A DNA stretch of 55,986 nt. Source: Rhizobium leguminosarum (lineage in GTDB: Bacteria > Pseudomonadota > Alphaproteobacteria > Rhizobiales > Rhizobiaceae). Each line of letters opens with the position of its first letter. Position 1 is the first letter of the stretch. Below, piece after piece: positions 1 through 6,752 of the stretch. Both the position numbers and the translations under genes were made by a program. The notes beneath the pieces are model-generated. The model saw only the letters and a list, made by a program, of their open reading frames with translations. It was not told where the DNA came from and ran no database searches. The stretch lies in assembly GCF_001652265.1 (NCBI RefSeq), contig NZ_LWBS01000402.1, positions 1-55,986 on the forward strand, given 5' to 3'.

Positions 1-69
1 ATAGAGCCAGACAGCGCGGGCTATAATCTCTGGCGGGAAACGATGGTTCTTGTAATTGGCGATGGGCAT
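1..69 (-). mobile_element. IS6-family transposase, N-terminal fragment cut by the window edge
   Basis: The minus strand reads from an ATG at 69-67 as MPIANYKNHRFPPEIIARAV and continues in frame to the window edge. This is the typical N-terminus of IS6/IS26-family DDE transposases (NYK-HRFPPEII-AVWLY). Only 23 residues are visible, so whether the full gene is intact cannot be judged. A second, degenerate IS6 transposase lies at 1020-1770 on the same strand, so the cspA region sits between two related insertion sequences. Confidence 0.7.
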
Positions 70-205
70 GTTCCATGCCGAACCGTCTATCGACAATCTC
101 TTAAGCCAAAAACAATGTGACAGCGCCGCGTTGCGTTGTCGCCGTCGATGATCAGCGCCAGTGTCGCGTTTGCATCTGCCATTGGATCGTTCCTTTTCCA
201 TAATT

Positions 206-300
206 TCATTCGAGAGCTTTGCGGAGATAGACGACACGGCCGGTTTCGACGAAGCCGCAGCCAGCGTGAGCCTAGTGCGATCGTCTGTTTCTGATACCAG
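206..300 (-). pseudogene. possible C-terminal remnant of a GNAT acetyltransferase
   Basis: Just before a TGA at 208-206 the minus strand encodes HAGCGFVETGRVVYLRKALE, which resembles the C-terminal beta-strand of GNAT N-acetyltransferases (RCGFV-GR-). An in-frame TAG lies immediately upstream. The preceding family-like stretch (LVSETDDRTRL) is in another frame, so the gene is frameshifted. Upstream of about 300 nothing recognisable remains. The call rests on a short stretch judged by eye. Confidence 0.3.
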
Positions 301-432
301 CGTCCGACCGGAAATCTCCCGCCTTAGGGAACGGGCTCGGCATAGTTTCCAGCTTGGGATAAGTGCCTGACTTGCACATCGATAGGTTGAAGGTGAAGAG
401 CCGGAATTTTCAGTAAGCCCGTAGAGCGCGGA

Positions 433-473
433 CGAGACCAGCTTGCCGGGATTGATCGATCAGGCTGGTCTCG
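433..473 (-). terminator. hairpin downstream of cspA
   Basis: CGAGACCAGC (433-442) and GCTGGTCTCG (464-473) form a perfect 10-bp inverted repeat with a 21-nt loop, starting 11 bp beyond the cspA stop codon. There is no U-run after the stem on the minus strand, so it may be a 3' stabilising hairpin or a factor-dependent terminator rather than a classical intrinsic one. Confidence 0.4.
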
Positions 474-483
474 CGGCCCACAG

Positions 484-687
484 TCAGAGCACGCTAACGT
501 TCTCAGCCTTCGATTTCCCCGTCTTGCGGTCCTGGCCAACTTCGAAAGTGACCTTGTCACCTTCTCTCAGCGACCCGCCTTGCTGCAAAGCAGACACGTG
601 AACGAACACGTCCGTTCCGCCAGTCTCCGGCGTGATGAAGCCAAATCCCTTATCATCGTTGAAAAATTTAACAGTACCGATTGGCAT
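484..687 (-). CDS. cspA: cold-shock protein, CspA family
   Basis: This 67-residue protein is one OB-fold cold-shock domain that binds single-stranded RNA and DNA and acts as an RNA chaperone in the cytoplasm. Both nucleic-acid-binding motifs are visible: KGFGFI (RNP1) and VFVHVSAL (RNP2). Length and the start [10 protein letters not shown] match alphaproteobacterial CspA proteins. The ATG at 687 is preceded by an AAGGAAC ribosome-binding site. No neighbour points to a specialised role. The AT-rich sequence upstream (688-830) may hold the long 5' leader typical of csp genes. It is the only clearly intact gene in the first 1.8 kb, which is otherwise IS and remnant DNA. Confidence 0.95.
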   Translation of the reverse strand: MPIGTVKFFNDDKGFGFITPETGGTDVFVHVSALQQGGSLREGDKVTFEVGQDRKTGKSKAENVSVL

Positions 688-834
688 GACAGTTCCTTTT
701 CAAATTTCGCAGCCTTCTCACTCAAGGCTATGTTAAAGTTTGCATGTCTGGGTGTGCTTTGCACCCAGGCTGAAACCCAACCCCGCTTAGCGGGAGAAAG
801 AGAGTCCTATAAGCAATGAGGAATTTGAAACTAG

Positions 835-1018
835 ATGTCCAAGAAATTTAAGTTTGTGAACGAAGGCGCCAAACGCGCCTTTATGGACCTGCCGACAGAT
901 ATTAGAATCAATTTTTCAGGCGAGATCTGGAGAGTTTAGGAGGGCGAGGACCCGCTGGATGACTTCAAGGTTCTCAGAGGGCTTGTCCCCAGGATTTTTG
1001 CCGGCTGCGACTATCCCC
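835..1018 (+). pseudogene. RelE/HigB-like (Gp49 family) toxin remnant
   Basis: Translation from the ATG at 835 starts MSKKFKFVNEGAKRAFMDLP and resembles phage Gp49/RelE-superfamily toxins, mRNA interferases that are usually encoded next to an HTH antitoxin. After 34 codons an in-frame TAG interrupts the frame. The same frame continues with EGEDPLDDFKVL, matching the conserved segment that follows in the family. The similarity stops near 1018, where the IS6 transposase remnant begins, so the C-terminal catalytic part and any downstream antitoxin are missing. The 688-834 stretch upstream carries the cspA leader and no other gene that I can see. Confidence 0.5.
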
Positions 1019-1019
1019 T

Positions 1020-1770
1020 AAAAGGTTAGGATTTCGGACTTTGTTAACCTTTTGGAGTTCGAAGGGGCGCGCAAGTAGATCGTTCGGGTCGTTGACAGTC
1101 CAGCCACCGGTAAAACCGAAGCCTTCCCCAACCACAGCATCGCCTCGAAACCCGCGATGGTTCGCCGCGCGGTTTCGAAGGATTGGAAGCCACCGATTTT
1201 GGGCATGTTCTTTTTCACCCGGAAATGGTCGCTCTCCATGCCCTGCTGAAGATGCTTGATGACATAATGCACCCGGGTCAGGATGGAGAAGCCCATCGTC
1301 AACCGACGTTTTGATCGTCGAGGGGAAGGCATCGGCACCGTCAGTGCCGATCGTTGTCGGTGCCAGCAAGGGGCTCATCTTTCAGCATCTTGCGGAGGAA
1401 CCGCTTGGCGGCATCGAGATCCCGCGTCGCTGTCAGCAGGCAATCTACCGGATTTCCGTGTTTGTCGACGGCCGGATACAAATATCGCCAGTTGCCGCGG
1501 ATCTTGACGTAGGTCTCGTCAATCAGGACTGAGCCGCAATGCGGCCGCCGGAACTGGCGAAGCCGCTTTTCGATCATCGGCGCGTAGGCCAGAACCCAAC
1601 GGTTGACGGTGCTATGATCGACCGCGAAGCCACGTTCCCGGAACATCTCCTCAAGATCCCGATAGCTGAGTGGATAACCCAAATACCAGGCAACCGCCTG
1701 CTCGATCGGCCATGCCTCGAAATGCCGGCCCTTGAATCTGCGACAGGCCCGTCCTGCTCGCGAAATTCAT
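1020..1770 (-). pseudogene. IS6-family transposase, frameshifted
   Basis: Pieces of one IS6-family DDE transposase lie in order on the minus strand but in different frames. FKGRHFEAWPIEQAVAWYLG and the DDE-domain start VDHSTVNRWV...VLIDETYVKI occupy about 1740-1341. IGTDGADAFPSTI follows in a second frame, HLQQGMESDHFRVKKNMPKI in a third, and GFGFTGGWTVNDPNDLL near 1100 returns to the second. At least three frameshifts are needed, so it cannot yield active transposase. The left end abuts the toxin remnant. I could not define terminal inverted repeats or a target duplication. Confidence 0.8.
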
Positions 1771-1889
1771 TTGCAATCTACATTAAATTGCATTATCACC
1801 AGATACACCAGATAGTTATAACTCAGCATTGCATCTCGGCTTCTTCTTTCTTCTTCCGTTGCTTCGGCACGTCATCCGGATAGGCCCAC

Positions 1890-3275
1890 ATGCATCCGAA
1901 CAGTCAATATATCCACGCCGATAATACGGCGCTCATTTTCGATGACTTGAAGTTTCGATCGCTGACGGTGAAGAACCGTCTTTTCCGATCCAATATATCC
2001 GGTCAGTTCGATGACTATAATGGTCACGGCGGCAACGCTCGACTGAACTGGGAGGAGAAGTTTGCGCGCGGCGGGATCGGCTGCATCATTTCCTCCTTCA
2101 CGCCGGTCTCAGTGCGCGGCCGGATCCTCGTGCGTTACGCGATGATCGACGATGACGACAAAATCCCCTTTTGGCGGGAAATAGGCCGCCGCGTCCATGC
2201 CTATGACTGTCGGTTCATCATGCAGCTCAGCCATTCCGGCCGCCAGCAAGACATGGGTGGCGTCGAGAACCTGTTCAGCAAAGGCCTGAGCTCGACCTGC
2301 AAAAGCGATTACTTCCACGGGCTGCTCGCCCAGGCGATGACGAAACCCGAAATCGCCCAAGTGGTGGAACAGTTCGCGCAAGGCGCGCGGCGCGCGCGGG
2401 AGGCGGGGCTCGACGGCGTCGAGCTTCACGGCGCCAACGGCTATCTGCTGACTCAATTCCTGAGCTCCGGCATCAACGACCGGACCGACGAATATGGCGG
2501 CGGCTGGGAGGGCAGGGCGCGTTTCGTGCTCGAGATCGTCAGGGCGATCCGCCGCGAGGTCGGGCACGACTTTCACCTGCAGATGAAGATCAACGGCGTC
2601 GACCACAATGACTGGCTCTATCCCTGGATCAGGAAAGGCAACACGCTCGACGAAACCGTCAAGATCTGCACGATGCTGCTCGATGGCGGCAAGGGTGTCG
2701 ATTCCTTTCATGTTTCAAGCGGATCGACCTTTCCGCATCCGCGCAATCCGGCCGGCGACCTTCCGCTCAACGACCTTCACCGCTGGTATGATGGCATGCT
2801 CTCGCAGGGTACGCGGGCGCCGATGAACTATGCGATCTTTTCCAATCCTTTGCTGGCGCGCGCCTTCCAGGCGCTCTGGCGCTGGCGCAGGGGCAAGGTC
2901 ATCGAGGGCATCAATCTCGATTATGCACGCGCCGTTTCCGAAGCGATCGGCAAGATCGACGCCGATATCAAGGTACTCTGTACAGGCGGCTTCCAGCATG
3001 CCGACAGGATCGCCGAGGCCATCCGCTCGAAAGCCTGCGATGGCGTCACCATGGCCCGCCCGCTGATCGCCAACAATGATCTGCCGGAGATCCTCGCCAA
3101 GGCAAACGGCCCGGAAAAGGAATGCACCTACTGCAACAAGTGCCTGCTCAACGATCTCGAAAACCCGCTCGGCTGTTATGACCTCAGCCGATTTGACGGA
3201 ACGAGCTTCGAGGATCGCTACGACAAGATGATCAAGCAGGTCATGTCGGTTTTCGAGCCGCCGACCTTCCATTGA
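1890..3275 (+). CDS. old yellow enzyme-type NADH:flavin oxidoreductase
   Basis: A 461-residue FMN TIM-barrel enzyme of the OYE family, which uses NAD(P)H to reduce activated C=C bonds in enones and dienoyl compounds. The barrel core is seen in HGANGYLLTQFLSSGINDRT and in the phosphate-binding end VLCTGGFQ...GVTMARPLI. A C-terminal cysteine cluster at C412, C415, C418 and C429 (CTYCNKCLLNDLENPLGC) resembles the 4Fe-4S motif of 2,4-dienoyl-CoA reductase and trimethylamine dehydrogenase. The NADH domain of those larger proteins is absent, so electrons must come from elsewhere. It opens the operon; the first cytochrome gene starts 34 bp downstream. No strong ribosome-binding site precedes the ATG. 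The substrate is unknown. Confidence 0.88.
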   Translation: MHPNSQYIHADNTALIFDDLKFRSLTVKNRLFRSNISGQFDDYNGHGGNARLNWEEKFARGGIGCIISSFTPVSVRGRILVRYAMIDDDDKIPFWREIGRRVHAYDCRFIMQLSHSGRQQDMGGVENLFSKGLSSTCKSDYFHGLLAQAMTKPEIAQVVEQFAQGARRAREAGLDGVELHGANGYLLTQFLSSGINDRTDEYGGGWEGRARFVLEIVRAIRREVGHDFHLQMKINGVDHNDWLYPWIRKGNTLDETVKICTMLLDGGKGVDSFHVSSGSTFPHPRNPAGDLPLNDLHRWYDGMLSQGTRAPMNYAIFSNPLLARAFQALWRWRRGKVIEGINLDYARAVSEAIGKIDADIKVLCTGGFQHADRIAEAIRSKACDGVTMARPLIANNDLPEILAKANGPEKECTYCNKCLLNDLENPLGCYDLSRFDGTSFEDRYDKMIKQVMSVFEPPTFH

Positions 3276-3309
3276 GACGCGCCATCGCCCGCGCATTCGG
3301 AGTGGACTC

Positions 3310-4836
3310 ATGAGCAGCGACAACGACCGCAAAACGCCCGTCGAGATCGCCGTCGCCCGCCACCGCCGCTGGTGGCTGGCGATCGTCGTGCTGCTGTTGC
3401 TCGCAGTCGTCTACTATCTGGTTTTCGTCAACCAGTATGTCGTCGCTTTCAAAAGCCAGAACGAGCATTTCATGCACGGCTCTATCGGCAGCGAGACGGC
3501 GACGGGACCGCCCTACTGGGTCTTCCAGGCCTTGCCGGTCATGTATGCCGACAAGCTCGGGCCGGAAGGCTGGAGCCGTTTCGGCTTCCTCTACGAAAAG
3601 CCCGGCGACGACCTTCCGATCGGAGTGTCGCGCCGCGTGGTCTCAGGCGTCGAGCGGGTCTGGCTCAACTGTTCCGTCTGCCATGTCGGCACATATCATC
3701 TTCCCGGTGATCCGGTTCGCCATCTCATCCCCGGCGCACCTTCCAATAATCTGCGCCTACAGGAATTCATTCGCTTCTTCATCGATGTCGGCCGCGATCC
3801 CGGCTTTACCGCGGATGCGTTGATTGCGACGATTGACGGTCCCAAGGTCGGCGGCGATCTCAATGTCTTCGAGCGGCTGGTCTACCGCTACGCGGTCTTT
3901 CCCAGGGTCAAGAACGGCTTTCTCGATCTCGGCACCCAACTCGATTTCGTCAAGCGGCAGGAGGAATGGGGGCCGGGCCGCGTGGACACGTTCAATCCCT
4001 ATAAGGCGCTACAGTTCAACTTTCCGATGGACGAGGCGCATATCAGCGGCGCGGCGTTGAACGGCTCTTCCGACTATTCCGCCATCTGGCGCCAGCGCCC
4101 GCGCGAGGGCATGAACCTCCATTGGGACGGCAACAATGATTCCGTGGCCGAACGAAACCTGAGCGCCGCACTCGGCGCCGGCGTCACGCCCGTGACGGTC
4201 GACCGGGCATCGATCGCGCGTATCGAGGACTGGATGTGGGATCTGCCTTCGCCACCGTTCCCCGTCGCCGCCAAGATCGATCAGGCGAAGGCGGCAGAGG
4301 GCAAGACGCTGTTCCTGCACTATTGCGCCGATTGCCACGGCTTCAAGGATGCGAACGGCTACAGCTACGACAGGCAGCGGTTCACGCGGCTCGGCAAGAC
4401 GGTTCCACTCGCCGATATCGGCACTGATGCGGGACGCTGGACCTCTTATACGGAAAATTTCGCCGCCGAGCAGAACCTGCTCTATGCCGGCTATCCCTGG
4501 CGCTTCAGCCGCTTCCGCAAGACCGACGGCTATGCCAATCACCCGCTCGACGGCATCTGGGCGCGCTCGCCCTATCTGCACAATGGCTCGGTGCCGACCC
4601 TGCGCGATCTGCTCGAGCCGAGCGCCAAGCGGCCGCCTGTCTGGTTCCGCGGCAGCGACGAGTTCGATCTCGCCAGGGTGGGCTATCGGCCGGACCAGTC
4701 TGCCGGCGGCGATCTCTTTCGCTACGACACGGCGCGGCCCGGCAACGGCAATGCCGGCCATGAAGGATATCGCTACGGCACGGAACTGCCGGACGCGGCA
4801 AAAGACGCCCTCGTCGAATATATGAAGACGCTATGA
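3310..4836 (+). CDS. membrane-anchored di-heme c-type cytochrome (peroxidase/RoxA-like)
   Basis: This 508-residue protein has one N-terminal transmembrane helix (about residues 20-42) and a large domain expected to face the periplasm. It has two CxxCH haem-attachment sites, C121-SVC-H125 and C339-ADC-H343, 218 residues apart. Conserved features of di-haem peroxidase-like proteins follow, including PYLHNGSVPTLRDLLEP near residue 420. The wide haem spacing resembles the RoxA rubber-oxygenase/di-haem peroxidase superfamily. The role could be an oxygenase, a peroxidase or an electron carrier. It overlaps the next gene by 4 bp (ATGA) and is paralogous to the products at 5261 and 6753. The call as a cytochrome is firm; the reaction is not. 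Confidence 0.88.
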   Translation: MSSDNDRKTPVEIAVARHRRWWLAIVVLLLLAVVYYLVFVNQYVVAFKSQNEHFMHGSIGSETATGPPYWVFQALPVMYADKLGPEGWSRFGFLYEKPGDDLPIGVSRRVVSGVERVWLNCSVCHVGTYHLPGDPVRHLIPGAPSNNLRLQEFIRFFIDVGRDPGFTADALIATIDGPKVGGDLNVFERLVYRYAVFPRVKNGFLDLGTQLDFVKRQEEWGPGRVDTFNPYKALQFNFPMDEAHISGAALNGSSDYSAIWRQRPREGMNLHWDGNNDSVAERNLSAALGAGVTPVTVDRASIARIEDWMWDLPSPPFPVAAKIDQAKAAEGKTLFLHYCADCHGFKDANGYSYDRQRFTRLGKTVPLADIGTDAGRWTSYTENFAAEQNLLYAGYPWRFSRFRKTDGYANHPLDGIWARSPYLHNGSVPTLRDLLEPSAKRPPVWFRGSDEFDLARVGYRPDQSAGGDLFRYDTARPGNGNAGHEGYRYGTELPDAAKDALVEYMKTL

Positions 4837-5264
4837 CCCAGTCGCGATCGCTCAGCAAATGGAAGGCACGGCATGCAGTCCTCGTCTGGATCGGCATCCT
4901 TCTGAACTTCGCCTTCGTCCTGCCGCTCATCTTCTGGCCGGAGTGGATCCTCGGCCTCTTCGGCATTAGCGTGAACCAGCTGATCTGGCCGAGATTTGCA
5001 GGCCTGCTGCTCGGGATCCTGTCGATCTTCTACATTCCGGCGACGCTCGATATCGACCGCTACCGCGTTTTCGCCTGGCTTGCGGTCTTCCCCTCCCGCA
5101 CGCTCGGCACGGTTTTCTTCTTGCTCGCCGTCTTCGTCTTCGACCAGCCGCTCGGCTACCTCGCCGGTGCCTTCCTCGACGGGTCGGTCGGCATTGCGAC
5201 GCTTTTCTGTCTCCTGCGCATCCTGCGGCTCGAACAGAATATCGCCGAAGGGAGACAGGCATGA
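4833..5264 (+). CDS. small four-helix membrane protein of unknown function
   Basis: A 143-residue protein with four predicted hydrophobic segments: VLVWIGILLNFAFVLPLIFW, FAGLLLGILSIFYIPATL, LAVFPSRTLGTVFFLLAVFVF and a last one near AGAFLDGSVGIATLFCLLRI. I do not recognise a named family. It is translationally coupled on both sides: its ATG overlaps the upstream cytochrome stop, and its stop overlaps the next cytochrome start, each by ATGA. That placement suggests it works with the two cytochromes, for example as a membrane anchor, quinone-interacting subunit or assembly factor. There are no haem or metal motifs. Confidence 0.8.
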   Translation: MTQSRSLSKWKARHAVLVWIGILLNFAFVLPLIFWPEWILGLFGISVNQLIWPRFAGLLLGILSIFYIPATLDIDRYRVFAWLAVFPSRTLGTVFFLLAVFVFDQPLGYLAGAFLDGSVGIATLFCLLRILRLEQNIAEGRQA

Positions 5265-6736
5265 GGCGCGTCTTCTGGAAATGGCTTTTGGCCGTTCTGG
5301 TGCTGCTCGTCGTCGGCGCTTTCGCGCTGTTCTTCCTGCTTTTCCGGCCGGTCGCCCAGCCGAAGACGAACGATCTGGCTGAAGTCTTCAACCACGGTTC
5401 GATCGGCAATGAAGAGGCGCAGGGAATTCCCTACTGGATCTGGCGGGTCCTGCCGCAGCTCTTTCCCGAACATCTGCCGGCAAACGCGGACGGCTACGGC
5501 GCCTTCGGCCTCTACTGGCGCGCCGGCGACGAGGTTCCTGTCGGCCTCTCGGTCAAGACGCTCGGCGTCATAGGGCGCGTCGCGCCGAACTGCGCCTTCT
5601 GCCACCAGGGCAGCTACCGGCTGCGTGCCGACGAGCCGGCGCGGCTGGTCGAAGCAGGCCCGGGAACGAGGGTCAATCCGCAGGCCTATATCCGTTTCCT
5701 CATCGATGTCGGCGCCGATCCGCGGCTTACCGCCGACCGGGTGATGGCGGAGATCGGCAAGATCTACGACATGCCGGTCTGGGAACGGGCGCTCTATCGC
5801 TTCGTGCTGGTGCCGGCGACCCGGGCGGCCCTCCAGGAGCAGGGGCGGCGCTTCGCCTGGATGAAGGACCGGCCGGACTGGGGCCCGGGCCGGATCGATC
5901 CCTTCAACCCGGTCAAGTTCCAGAACCTCCGTCTTGCCGACGACCACACGATCGGCAATTCCGACATGATGCCCCTGTGGTCGCTTGCCGGTCTCGCCAC
6001 CACCAATACGCGCCGCTTCTCGCTCCACTGGGACGGATTGCAAACCGATCTCTACGAGACGGTGGTCTCGGGTGCGATCGGCGACGGCATGACCTACAAA
6101 TCTTATGGGGGAAGCGAAGCGGGCCTTCGCCGCATTATGGATTTCATCCGCCTGCAGGGGCCGCCGCCCTCGCCGTTTTCTCCTCTCAGGCCGGCAGGCG
6201 ATCCCTATCATGTCGATGCGATGGCGGTCGAAGCCGGCCGTGGGATCTATATCGCGCAATGCGCCGTCTGCCATGACGCCAAAGGGCCCCGTTACCGGAC
6301 GCCGATTTCGATCGTCGAGCTCGGCACCGACCGCCATCGCCTCGACATGTGGACGCCCGCGGCCCGCGACCGCTACGCCGCCTACGAGCCGAGTTACGCT
6401 TGGAGTTTTACCAACTTCCAGAAGACCGACGGTTATGTCGCGACGGGCCTCGGGGGCCTGTGGCTGCGCGGTCCCTACCTGCATAACGGCAGCGTCCCGA
6501 CATTGCGGGCCTTGCTTCTTCCGCCAGCCGAGCGGCCGGGGCAGTTCTACCGCGGCTACGATCTCGTGGATGCCGAGAATGGAGGCTTCGTAAGCATGCC
6601 GGATACGCCGGGGGAACGGTACGGCACGCTTTACGACACAAGCCGGCCGGGCAACGGCAATGGCGGTCATCTCTGGGGCACGGATTTGCCGCCGGAGGCG
6701 AAGGAGCAACTGCTTTCATATCTCAAGACACTTTGA
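5261..6736 (+). CDS. membrane-anchored di-heme c-type cytochrome (peroxidase/RoxA-like), second paralogue
   Basis: This 491-residue paralogue of the 3310-4836 product has an N-terminal helix (KWLLAVLVLLVVGAFALFFL) and haem sites C111-AFC-H115 and C334-AVC-H338, 223 residues apart. Shared blocks include NHGSIGNEEAQGIPYWIW near the N-terminus, PDWGPGRIDPFNP in the middle and GPYLHNGSVPTLRALLLP near the C-terminus. Two such proteins separated only by a small membrane protein suggest a duplicated gene whose products form a hetero-oligomer or act in sequence. The start is fixed by the ATGA overlap with the upstream gene. Function beyond c-type cytochrome is inferred. Confidence 0.87.
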   Translation: MRRVFWKWLLAVLVLLVVGAFALFFLLFRPVAQPKTNDLAEVFNHGSIGNEEAQGIPYWIWRVLPQLFPEHLPANADGYGAFGLYWRAGDEVPVGLSVKTLGVIGRVAPNCAFCHQGSYRLRADEPARLVEAGPGTRVNPQAYIRFLIDVGADPRLTADRVMAEIGKIYDMPVWERALYRFVLVPATRAALQEQGRRFAWMKDRPDWGPGRIDPFNPVKFQNLRLADDHTIGNSDMMPLWSLAGLATTNTRRFSLHWDGLQTDLYETVVSGAIGDGMTYKSYGGSEAGLRRIMDFIRLQGPPPSPFSPLRPAGDPYHVDAMAVEAGRGIYIAQCAVCHDAKGPRYRTPISIVELGTDRHRLDMWTPAARDRYAAYEPSYAWSFTNFQKTDGYVATGLGGLWLRGPYLHNGSVPTLRALLLPPAERPGQFYRGYDLVDAENGGFVSMPDTPGERYGTLYDTSRPGNGNGGHLWGTDLPPEAKEQLLSYLKTL

Positions 6737-6752
6737 CCATCAGGAGGGATCG

